Assembly (NCBI GenBank): GCA_902796975.1
Contig: CADBRF010000131.1
Location: forward strand, 1-15,659
Reading direction: 5' to 3'
DNA: 15,659 nt
Origin: an uncultured Coriobacteriaceae bacterium
Lineage (GTDB): Bacteria > Actinomycetota > Coriobacteriia > Coriobacteriales > QAMH01
A program made the position numbers and the translations under genes. Below are positions 7,738-14,114 of this stretch, one piece after another. The notes below the pieces were generated by a model. That model made no database searches. It was not told the origin of the DNA and saw only the letters and a program-made list of their open reading frames with translations. How positions within the stretch are numbered: the first letter of the stretch is position 1; every line of letters starts with the position of its first letter.

Positions 7738-9456
7738 ATGACTGAAATTCAAGACCGCTATCAGCTCTGGCTTGATCATGTGAAAGAGACAGAGAAACAG
7801 GAACTCCTCGAGCTCTCCGCCAATAAGGAAGCCCTGAACGATGCTTTTTATCAGGACCTTTCTTTTGGTACAGCCGGTTTTCGCGGCATTATCGGGCTCG
7901 GCACAAACCGCATGAACGTCTACACGGTCGGCCAAGCAACACAGGGTCTGGCAAATTATCTTCTCGACCATTTCCAGCATCCGGCGGTCATCATTGCCCG
8001 AGATAGCCGAATCATGGGCGAGGAGTTCGTCAGGGAATCTGCCGGCATCCTCGCAGCGAATGGCGTGCATGTGCTCGTCTTTGAGCATATAGCCCCAACT
8101 CCGCTTCTAAGCTTTGGGGTAAGAGACCTAGACTGTGCCGCCGGCATAAACGTCACGGCAAGCCATAATCCCAAGGAATACAACGGCTACAAGGTCTACG
8201 GGCCCGATGGCTGCCAAATTCGCACGGAGGTTGCCACCGAAATCCAACAGAACATCGCCCATATTGGCATCTTCTCCGACGTGGTGCATGGCGACTTCGA
8301 TGAGCAAATGGAAGCGGGCAACATCGATTGGGTTGGCGAGGAAACATCCCGCCGCTTTATTGATGCCGTCGCTGCTCAGTCTGTAGAGCCGATTGATAAA
8401 CCAACGGGCACAAACTTGAAAGTCGTCTATACGCCGCTGAACGGAACAGGGTTACCTTATGTTCTCAAAATCCTAGAGCGCATCGGCGTCACTGACGTCA
8501 CCGTTGTTCCGGAACAAGCAGACCCTGATGGGGCTTTTCCAACCTGCCCATACCCAAACCCGGAAATGAAGCCTGCTCTCGAGCGTGGGCTTGCACTCTG
8601 CGAGGAGGTTCAGCCCGATCTGCTTCTTGCCACTGACCCAGATGCGGATAGAGTCGGTATTGCCGTAAAGCATGAGGGTGCATACGAGCTCCTTACGGGA
8701 AACGAAGTCGGCATTCTGCTTCTTGATTACGTATGCGCACGGAGGCGGGAGAGGGGGGAAGACCTCGCCGATAAGGTCGCTGTGACAACAATTGTCTCAA
8801 GTCTCATGCCCGATGCGCTTGCTCGCGCATACGGTTTCCAGCTTCGACGCGTCCTCACTGGATTCAAGTATATCGGTGGGCAAATCACAGCACTCGAGCA
8901 GGCGGGTGAAGTCGATAGGTTCATCTTCGGGTACGAAGAGAGCTATGGGTATATGAGCGGCGCGCATGTTCGCGACAAAGACTCTATCAACGCCAGCATG
9001 CTCATCTGCCAGATGGCGCGTTGGCATAAGTCTCGCGGAAAAGATCTTGTGGAGGCTCTCCAGGGTCTCTATGAGAAGTTCGGCTACTATCTCAACCGCA
9101 CTCTGAATTTCGCGTTTCCGGGAGAATCTGGCGCTCTGCGAATGAAAGAAATAATGGATACGCTCAGACTCGAGCCACCCTCTGAAATCGCCGGCAAGAA
9201 GGTAGAGGCAGTGAATGATTTCTCAGAAGGCGTGGAGATGCCCGTTTTGAACGGCCTGAGCACGGATAGCGTTCAGATGTTGCCTCCAGCAAATGTCGTT
9301 GAATTTATGCTCGGCGACGGCATAAAGGTGCTCGTGCGCCCAAGCGGGACTGAACCAAAGATTAAGTTTTATCTGTTCTCCCGTGAGGACACTAAAGAGA
9401 AGGCAGAAAACTTGCTAGACTCCCTTGAGGAATCCGTCAGACAATTCGTAGGATAG
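7738..9456 (+). CDS. Alpha-phosphohexomutase (phosphoglucomutase/phosphomannomutase)
   Basis: Interconverts hexose 1-phosphate and 6-phosphate through a phosphoserine enzyme, feeding glycogen, cell-wall and sugar-nucleotide synthesis. At 572 residues it fits the longer PgcA/PGM2-like branch. All four family signatures are intact: phosphoserine loop TASHNP with S142, Mg-binding DPDADR at 300-305, sugar-binding GYEESYGY from 398, and phosphate-binding RPSGTEPK at 534-541. The N-terminal FGTAGFRG is also typical. Glucose versus mannose preference cannot be decided by eye; the GYEES form favours a phosphoglucomutase of the PgcA type. ATG 7738 has AGGGAAG upstream. larE follows after 64 bases and may share the transcript. 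Confidence 0.95.
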   Translation: MTEIQDRYQLWLDHVKETEKQELLELSANKEALNDAFYQDLSFGTAGFRGIIGLGTNRMNVYTVGQATQGLANYLLDHFQHPAVIIARDSRIMGEEFVRESAGILAANGVHVLVFEHIAPTPLLSFGVRDLDCAAGINVTASHNPKEYNGYKVYGPDGCQIRTEVATEIQQNIAHIGIFSDVVHGDFDEQMEAGNIDWVGEETSRRFIDAVAAQSVEPIDKPTGTNLKVVYTPLNGTGLPYVLKILERIGVTDVTVVPEQADPDGAFPTCPYPNPEMKPALERGLALCEEVQPDLLLATDPDADRVGIAVKHEGAYELLTGNEVGILLLDYVCARRRERGEDLADKVAVTTIVSSLMPDALARAYGFQLRRVLTGFKYIGGQITALEQAGEVDRFIFGYEESYGYMSGAHVRDKDSINASMLICQMARWHKSRGKDLVEALQGLYEKFGYYLNRTLNFAFPGESGALRMKEIMDTLRLEPPSEIAGKKVEAVNDFSEGVEMPVLNGLSTDSVQMLPPANVVEFMLGDGIKVLVRPSGTEPKIKFYLFSREDTKEKAENLLDSLEESVRQFVG

Positions 9457-9520
9457 GCAAATCATTCATATCACTCGAAGGTATGTTGCGTAAATACAAG
9501 TCGAAGGGAAGGATGCATAC

Positions 9521-10327
9521 ATGCTCAGCACAGAGGTTCAGAAAAAATACGATGACCTGAAAACTTACATTGAAAAACTCGGGTCTCTGGCAGTTGCGTA
9601 TTCCGGTGGCGTAGATTCCACAACACTCCTGACAGTGGCAGATGAAGTTCTCGCCGAGCGGGCAATTGGCATAATCGCGAAGACGACAGGGCTACCTGCG
9701 GAAGATTTCTCGTCTGCCCGCAGATATTGCTCTGATAACGGCATTCGCATCAAGGTCTTCGGAGCAGACCTTTTACACGTCGAAGGAATGGCAGAGAATC
9801 CGGAAAACCGCTGCTATCTATGCAAGAATGCGGTGTTCAAGCAGATCATTGAGCACGCAGGTATTCGTGGTGCAGAGCATGTTGCAGACGGAACCAATGC
9901 AGACGACCTCAAGGAAAACCGTCCGGGATATAAAGCCTTACAGGAACTCGGCGTCTTGAGCCCGCTGGCAGAGTGCGGATTTACGAAGAAAGATGTTCGC
10001 GAGCTTGCCAAAGAACTCGAGATACCCGTATGGAACAAACCCTCAAACACGTGCCTTTTGACTCGTTTCCCATATGGAACGAAGCTTGACCGCAAGGCGA
10101 TTCTGACCGTGGACAAGGCTGAAGCTTGGCTACGTGGGCAGGGTTTTGAAAATGTCAGAGTGAGGGTGCATGGCAGCATTGCCCGTATCGAAGTTTCCCA
10201 GGATAAAATCGAGGAAGCTGCAAAAGAACCCGTCCGAACGAGCATTGTCGAGGCGATGAGAGGATTTGGCTACACCTATGTCACGCTAGACCTCGACGGC
10301 TACCGCAGCGGCAGCATGGACGAATAA
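9521..10327 (+). CDS. larE: ATP-dependent sacrificial sulfur transferase LarE
   Basis: A PP-loop ATP pyrophosphatase of 268 residues. In the Lar pathway, LarE adenylates pyridinium-3,5-biscarboxylic acid mononucleotide and donates sulfur from its own Cys, to make the nickel-pincer cofactor of lactate racemase. Visible here are the PP-loop SGGVDST at 28-34 and the KPSNTCLLTRFPYG segment holding C178, the position of the sacrificial Cys. A CYLC pair (C98, C101) is also present. Some LarE homologues with extra cysteines are reported to bind an iron-sulfur cluster and use external sulfide, so a catalytic rather than sacrificial mode is possible. No larA, larB or larC is in the window. The start has GGAAGGA seven bases upstream. 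It follows the phosphohexomutase by 64 bases and ends before a hairpin terminator. Confidence 0.92.
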   Translation: MLSTEVQKKYDDLKTYIEKLGSLAVAYSGGVDSTTLLTVADEVLAERAIGIIAKTTGLPAEDFSSARRYCSDNGIRIKVFGADLLHVEGMAENPENRCYLCKNAVFKQIIEHAGIRGAEHVADGTNADDLKENRPGYKALQELGVLSPLAECGFTKKDVRELAKELEIPVWNKPSNTCLLTRFPYGTKLDRKAILTVDKAEAWLRGQGFENVRVRVHGSIARIEVSQDKIEEAAKEPVRTSIVEAMRGFGYTYVTLDLDGYRSGSMDE

Positions 10328-10343
10328 GACCGAGGTTCAAAGA

Positions 10344-10379
10344 GAGGGGATATGCGCATTTTCTTGCGTATATCCCCTT
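10344..10379. terminator. Hairpin terminator between larE and dut
   Basis: GGGGATATGCGCA (10346-10358) pairs with TGCGTATATCCCC (10365-10377), with one G-U pair and a six-base loop. A-U and G-U pairs extend it at the base. TTCATT follows on the plus strand and CTCTTT on the minus strand. It sits 16 bases after larE and about 100 bases beyond the end of dut, so it can serve both converging genes. Confidence 0.75.
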
Positions 10380-10404
10380 CATTAATTGTAATTTGTAAGT
10401 TCCC

Positions 10405-10418
10405 ATAACATATGTTAT
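10405..10418. promoter_or_regulatory. Perfect 14-base palindrome ATAACATATGTTAT
   Basis: A perfect palindrome in the AT-rich gap between the larE terminator and the end of dut. Its central ten bases AACATATGTT equal the core of the third LexA box upstream of lexA, but the outer CG pairs of the box are replaced. Binding by LexA is doubtful; the palindrome itself is certain. Confidence 0.5.
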
Positions 10419-10478
10419 CAGACATACATCTTCAATTATATGCAGCTCAAGGGCCAAGAGCGCTATGGGCGTCAGCGC

Positions 10479-10922
10479 CTACTTCCCAGAGCTGCCGAAA
10501 CCGCCGATGGACCGTTCAGTATCGTCAAGCTCTTCCACAGGAACAATCTCAACGACAGGAACAGCTTGGATGACAAGCTGAGCAATGCGCTCTCCACGCG
10601 TTATCTCAATAGCCTTTGCCGGGTCTGTATTGATTGCGATTATCTTGAGCTCTCCCCGGTAGCCACTATCAATGAGGCCAGGCGTATTCACTATAGAAAG
10701 ACCTTCACGGATAGCAAGTCCGCTTCTGGGCTGCACGAAGCCCGCATAGCCTTCTGGGATTGCAATGGCTATGCCAGTCGGAATAAGCGCACGAGCCCCG
10801 GGCTCTAAGACAAGGTCTTCTGCTGAAAAGAGATCGAGACCTGCATCGCCTGCATGCGCATATTTAGGCAGCGGAAGCCCTGTATCAAGCTGCTTAAGTT
10901 CCAATTGAATATGTTCTGACAT
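10479..10922 (-). CDS. dut: dUTP diphosphatase (trimeric dUTPase)
   Basis: Hydrolyses dUTP to dUMP and diphosphate, keeping uracil out of DNA and feeding dTMP synthesis. At 147 residues it has the normal length of the homotrimeric family. The five family motifs are in order: AGDAGLDL (about 24-31), RSGLA (66-70), NTPGLIDSGYRGELK (78-92) with the catalytic Asp in motif III, RGERIAQLVI (about 109-118), and the Gly-rich C-terminal GGFGSSGK. The start has AAAGGAG seven bases upstream. It follows nrdR in the same direction by 49 bases, so the two are probably co-transcribed. A position downstream of the LexA-box region makes SOS-linked expression conceivable. Confidence 0.97.
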   Translation of the reverse strand: MSEHIQLELKQLDTGLPLPKYAHAGDAGLDLFSAEDLVLEPGARALIPTGIAIAIPEGYAGFVQPRSGLAIREGLSIVNTPGLIDSGYRGELKIIAINTDPAKAIEITRGERIAQLVIQAVPVVEIVPVEELDDTERSIGGFGSSGK

Positions 10923-10971
10923 AGTTAGGCTCCTTTACAGCTGACTAATGCTTCCTTTGAACGGCTCGACC

Positions 10972-11451
10972 TTAAGATTCTATATCTTCCGTTGAAGAGT
11001 CGCTCGCAGACAGGTTCTGAAGCTCTGCATTAAATTCATCGAGATTCTGAAAGTCTTTATAGACCGAGGCAAACCGGATATATGCAACCTTATCTAACTT
11101 CGCCAATCTTATGAGAACTTCATTACCGAGTTCCTGAGAAGGGACAGGATCACGGTATTTATAGCGGATGTCATTTTCTATGGTATCCACGAGCTCCTGC
11201 AAGGTAGCAAGCGGGATATTCCTCTTAACCGTGGCTGTTACCAGGCTTCTGAGCAATTTACTTCTATCGAAGGGCTCAATCCTCCCGCTGCGCTTCTGCA
11301 CCATTACGGGCAGGTCTTCCCTTCTTTCGAAGGTAGTAAATCGAGTTCCGCAGCTTAGGCACTCACGCCTTCTCTTAATGGTGGACCCATCTTTCGCAGA
11401 ACGCGAATCGATGACTTTCGATTCCGTGTGACCGCAGTTGGGACACAGCAT
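10972..11451 (-). CDS. nrdR: Transcriptional repressor NrdR
   Basis: A nucleotide-sensing repressor of ribonucleotide reductase genes, 159 residues, normal length. It opens with a zinc ribbon (C3, C6, C31, C34) containing CPNCGHTESKVIDSR and RRRECLSCGTRFTTFER, followed by an ATP-cone domain (about 49-139) that senses ATP/dATP. I chose the ATG at 11451 because it places the zinc ribbon at the N-terminus and has a GGGGGAG ribosome site eight bases upstream. An in-frame start at 11526 would add 25 residues unlike the family. dut follows after 49 bases, and the small membrane-protein gene lies 101 bases upstream in the same direction. I did not see a clear NrdR box in the window. Confidence 0.96.
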   Translation of the reverse strand: MLCPNCGHTESKVIDSRSAKDGSTIKRRRECLSCGTRFTTFERREDLPVMVQKRSGRIEPFDRSKLLRSLVTATVKRNIPLATLQELVDTIENDIRYKYRDPVPSQELGNEVLIRLAKLDKVAYIRFASVYKDFQNLDEFNAELQNLSASDSSTEDIES

Positions 11452-11552
11452 GGCTTTCTCTCCCCCGGTACGTTTAAAGAATGTTTGTGAGGTTCTCTTT
11501 TGCAGTGTACCAGAGCCATGCCACACATGGTGGTCATTTCCAGAGCAGGTCC

Positions 11553-11864
11553 TTAGAATACCGCGGGAAGAAAGGACAAAAGGAAGAAGAGTGCTCCCAG
11601 GATACCCGCAACAGTAACAGTCTGGATTTTTTCCTTGAAAGTGCAGTTAACAGGAAGGCCCTCACGACAATCAAGAACCTCGTCCACACTGAGATCGTGG
11701 TCAAACAAAGCAGACTGCTTCCTACCATATACAGTGTTTACAGGGGCCTTTGCCACATGGAGTTCAGTAGCAGTATCGGAGACAGAAGAGATTTCGTGGA
11801 GCGCTACGAAGTGCTCGGGCTTAAGTGCAGATGTGCCTTCTGTTGCGATTAGAGTGCGATACAT
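11553..11864 (-). CDS. Small membrane protein divergent from lexA, candidate SOS-induced protein
   Basis: A 103-residue protein with no family I recognise. Residues 1-80 are polar and hold two Cys (C66, C74). Residues about 82-103 form one hydrophobic segment running to the C-terminus, so the protein is either tail-anchored or a longer membrane protein cut short just after its TM segment. No LysM sequence is visible in it. The start has AAAGGAT seven to eight bases upstream. It is divergent from lexA with four LexA boxes between them, and nrdR lies 101 bases downstream. In Bacillus the lexA-divergent gene is yneA (division inhibitor); in mycobacteria it is Rv2719c (LysM-containing, wall hydrolase). 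Position suggests a similar DNA-damage role; sequence does not show it. That it is a gene is likely, not certain. Confidence 0.65.
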   Translation of the reverse strand: MYRTLIATEGTSALKPEHFVALHEISSVSDTATELHVAKAPVNTVYGRKQSALFDHDLSVDEVLDCREGLPVNCTFKEKIQTVTVAGILGALFFLLSFLPAVF

Positions 11865-11949
11865 GATTGCGATCCTTTCTCATTGCCTGCTTGCAAGGCA
11901 AATTCAAACAAACCCCTGTGACACAAAAACTCTTAAGAACTAATAAACA

Positions 11950-11963
11950 CGAACATCTGTACG
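11950..11963. promoter_or_regulatory. LexA box 1, CGAACATCTGTACG
   Basis: Fits the Gram-positive SOS pattern CGAAC-N4-GTTCG with one mismatch in the right arm. It is closest to the divergent small gene, 85 bases before its start. Confidence 0.8.
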
Positions 11964-11964
11964 T

Positions 11965-11994
11965 ATATATAACACGAACAAATGTACGATACAA
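11965..11994 (-). promoter_or_regulatory. Possible LexA-controlled promoter of the divergent small gene
   Basis: On the minus strand TTGTAT (11994-11989) and TATATA (11970-11965) are 18 bases apart. The second LexA box (11975-11988) fills the spacer, and the first box would overlap the transcription start. The -35 matches only three of six positions. Confidence 0.35.
11975..11988. promoter_or_regulatory. LexA box 2, CGAACAAATGTACG
   Basis: Fits the Gram-positive SOS pattern with one mismatch in the right arm, starting 25 bases after box 1. It lies in the spacer of the proposed minus-strand promoter. Confidence 0.82.
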
Positions 11995-12003
11995 GAAAAT
12001 TAT

Positions 12004-12017
12004 CGAACATATGTTTG
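12004..12017. promoter_or_regulatory. LexA box 3, CGAACATATGTTTG
   Basis: Nearly the ideal CGAACATATGTTCG, with one mismatch near the right end. It lies between the two proposed promoters. Confidence 0.87.
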
Positions 12018-12043
12018 CATACGAACGAATGTTCCGGTAAACT
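12015..12043 (+). promoter_or_regulatory. Possible lexA promoter around LexA box 4
   Basis: TTGCAT (12015-12020) and TAAACT (12038-12043) are exactly 17 bases apart and enclose LexA box 4. The start point would be near 12050, giving a short leader with the AGGGAGG ribosome site. The hexamers are imperfect, so the call rests mainly on spacing and the operator position. Confidence 0.4.
12022..12035. promoter_or_regulatory. LexA box 4, CGAACGAATGTTCC
   Basis: Has intact GAAC-N4-GTTC arms, with only the last base off consensus. It lies 34 bases before the lexA start, within the spacer of the proposed lexA promoter, as expected for autoregulation. Confidence 0.87.
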
Positions 12044-12069
12044 CAATGCAGATGATTAGGGAGGCCACA

Positions 12070-12771
12070 ATGGCAAAGGACGATCTGACAAAACGTCAGC
12101 GCCAGATACTTGAATATATTCGCACCTGTATACAGGAGAACCAATGCCCGCCAAGTGTGCGCGAAATCGGTAATGCAATTGGGCTCTCCTCCCCCTCTAC
12201 CGTGCATGCTCATCTCAATGCATTGGAGGCAAAGGGCTATATCAAACGCGCGTCTTCAAAATCGCGCGCAATGTCAGTCACGTCCAAGGGCTCACATTCA
12301 GATATCGCTAAGGGCGAAGAAGAGACTTCAACTCAGCCGGAATCATCGCCTGTGGGTGCAGTCTCCGGTACATACAAGACTCCATCAGCAGATTCCAGCG
12401 TTGTAGTATTGCCGTATGTTGGCAGGGTTGCTGCTGGTGCCCCTATTCTTGCAGAGCAGAATATAGAAGAGGAGATCCCGCTTCCCACAAGCCTCTTTGG
12501 AGACAGAAATTCTTTCCTTCTCAGAGTTCATGGTAATTCCATGGTAGAGGCGGGCATTTTCGATGGCGACACAGTTATTGTTCGCTCTCAGCAAACTGCA
12601 GATAACGGAGCTATTGTCGTCGCCCTGATAGACGGAGAGGCAACTGTAAAGACCTTTTATCGCGAGAAAAACCGCATTCGCCTTCAGCCCCAGAACCACA
12701 CCATGGAGCCAATATATGCACGAGATGTGCAGATTGCCGGCGTTGTAACAGGTTTGTTCAGGAGCTACTAA
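12070..12771 (+). CDS. lexA: SOS repressor LexA
   Basis: Represses DNA-damage genes and cleaves itself when stimulated by RecA filaments. It has 233 residues, similar to actinobacterial LexA and longer than E. coli LexA because of a linker of about 40 residues (about 72-112). The N-terminal winged helix (about 5-68) includes the recognition-helix region SSPSTVHAHLNALEAKGYI. The C-terminal peptidase S24 domain has the A122-G123 cleavage site in VAAGAP, catalytic S157 in GNSM and K194 in ATVK. I chose ATG 12070, preceded by AGGGAGG five bases upstream, over the in-frame ATG at 12046, which has no ribosome site. Four LexA boxes upstream indicate autoregulation. It converges on hflX with only 36 bases between stops and no visible hairpin. 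Confidence 0.97.
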   Translation: MAKDDLTKRQRQILEYIRTCIQENQCPPSVREIGNAIGLSSPSTVHAHLNALEAKGYIKRASSKSRAMSVTSKGSHSDIAKGEEETSTQPESSPVGAVSGTYKTPSADSSVVVLPYVGRVAAGAPILAEQNIEEEIPLPTSLFGDRNSFLLRVHGNSMVEAGIFDGDTVIVRSQQTADNGAIVVALIDGEATVKTFYREKNRIRLQPQNHTMEPIYARDVQIAGVVTGLFRSY

Positions 12772-12807
12772 TCGCTTCGGCTGAAATGGTCAAAAGCAAT
12801 TACAAGG

Positions 12808-14106
12808 TTACTCCACTATATATGGGGAGAACTCCGCTAACTGCTCGCGTGAGATGCGCACAGTGAGCAAAGTTCCAGTTTCCGTGTACTCCTCGCTCAG
12901 TACTGTCCCCAGTGTATGTGCTTTCTCAACAATATTGCCCTTCGCATAAGGCACTGCGAGTTTGAGAAGCGGCATATCTCTCAAAATATGTCGAGCGAGG
13001 GTCTCTTGCAGCTTGTCGAGACCTTCGCCGGTAGCGGCGCTCACGAAAAGAGCATCGGGATGCAGGTCTTTCAACCGGCTCAGAGATCCGGGTTCATCTT
13101 TTAAGAGGTCAATCTTGTTGTAAACCACAAAAGTCGGTATGGTTTCTGCGCCAATTTCATCCAACACGCTCTGAACAGCGGCAATCTGCCTTGAGCACTG
13201 CTTCGAGGAGATATCAGCAACAAGCAGGATAAGGCTCGCCTCGCGTATTTCATCGAGTGTAGATCTGAATGATTCGACAAGTCCATGTGGAAGTTTCTGA
13301 ATAAAACCTACCGTATCAGTGATGGTCGCCTTGCACCCATCGACAAGTTCCAGCTGACGAGTCGTTGAATCAAGCGTTGCGAAGAGTTTGTCATAGGCAA
13401 GGACATTTGCTGATGTCAACGCGTTCATGAGACTAGACTTGCCGGCGTTTGTGTAGCCAGCAAGAGCGATGCGAAAAACTCCAGACTCATTGCGGTTCTT
13501 GCGCTGCGTATCCCGGTTCGAGGCCAAGTCCTCAAGCTCTCGTCTCAGCGTAGAGATGCGCTTACGAACAAGACGCCTGTCCACCTCGAGCTGGGATTCG
13601 CCCTCGCCGAAACGAGAGCCAACTCCACCGCCCATGCGATTTGAGGCAAGATGGCCCCACATGCCCCTCAGTCGTGGATACAGGTACTTGTTCTGAGCCA
13701 ATCTTACCTGGAGACGCCCTTCGCGAGTTGTCGCATGCAAAGCGAAAATGTCCAGAATGAGAGCAGTCCTGTCTATAACTTTCACCGATGAGCCGACAAC
13801 GTGTTCTAAATTGCTCTGCTGGGATGGTGTGAGCTCATCGTCGAAAACAACAAGGTCGCAATTGAGGTCGCGTGCAAGTTCAGCAATCTCTTCAGCCTTG
13901 CCTGTGCCAATAAAGGTTCGAGGGTTGGGGGATTCGAGCTTCTGCGAGACGATCTTCACGACTTCAGCGCCAGCCGTTTCCGTCAAACGGGCAAGCTCCT
14001 CGAGGGATTCATCTACTGGCCACGTTGAATTGCCAAAATCAACGCCGACGAGAATCGCGCGCTCAGGCACAACAGCAGTTGAAACTTCAAATTTCGTTGC
14101 AGACAC
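12808..14106 (-). CDS. hflX: Ribosome-associated GTPase HflX
   Basis: A GTPase that splits or rescues stalled ribosomes, often after heat stress or antibiotics, 432 residues. The N-terminal HflX domain and coiled region cover about 1-205. The G domain shows G1 GYTNAGKS at 217-224, switch-I ATLDSTTR at 243-250, G3 DTVG at 264-267, G4 NKID at 330-333 and G5 SAATG at 356-360. The conserved glycine-rich loop before the G domain, usually RGPGETQLE, reads RFGEGESQLE here: one residue longer and without the Pro. The start is GTG at 14106, with AAGGG five bases upstream. dapF ends eight bases before it, so the two are surely one operon, with miaA at its head in this window. Confidence 0.95.
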   Translation of the reverse strand: MSATKFEVSTAVVPERAILVGVDFGNSTWPVDESLEELARLTETAGAEVVKIVSQKLESPNPRTFIGTGKAEEIAELARDLNCDLVVFDDELTPSQQSNLEHVVGSSVKVIDRTALILDIFALHATTREGRLQVRLAQNKYLYPRLRGMWGHLASNRMGGGVGSRFGEGESQLEVDRRLVRKRISTLRRELEDLASNRDTQRKNRNESGVFRIALAGYTNAGKSSLMNALTSANVLAYDKLFATLDSTTRQLELVDGCKATITDTVGFIQKLPHGLVESFRSTLDEIREASLILLVADISSKQCSRQIAAVQSVLDEIGAETIPTFVVYNKIDLLKDEPGSLSRLKDLHPDALFVSAATGEGLDKLQETLARHILRDMPLLKLAVPYAKGNIVEKAHTLGTVLSEEYTETGTLLTVRISREQLAEFSPYIVE

Positions 14107-14114
14107 GATAGCCC

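Noticed and set aside
11452..11526. N-terminal extension of NrdR by 25 codons
   Set aside because: The zinc ribbon should begin at the N-terminus, and the ATG at 11451 has its own ribosome site.
11452..11552. A missing LysM domain surviving in another frame after the small membrane protein
   Set aside because: The 101-base gap is shorter than a LysM domain, and no frame shows the expected GDTLWxIA pattern.
11481..11943. Plus-strand open frames overlapping the small lexA-divergent gene
   Set aside because: They lack good ribosome sites and run through the region where the minus-strand frame has a strong ribosome site and a TM segment.
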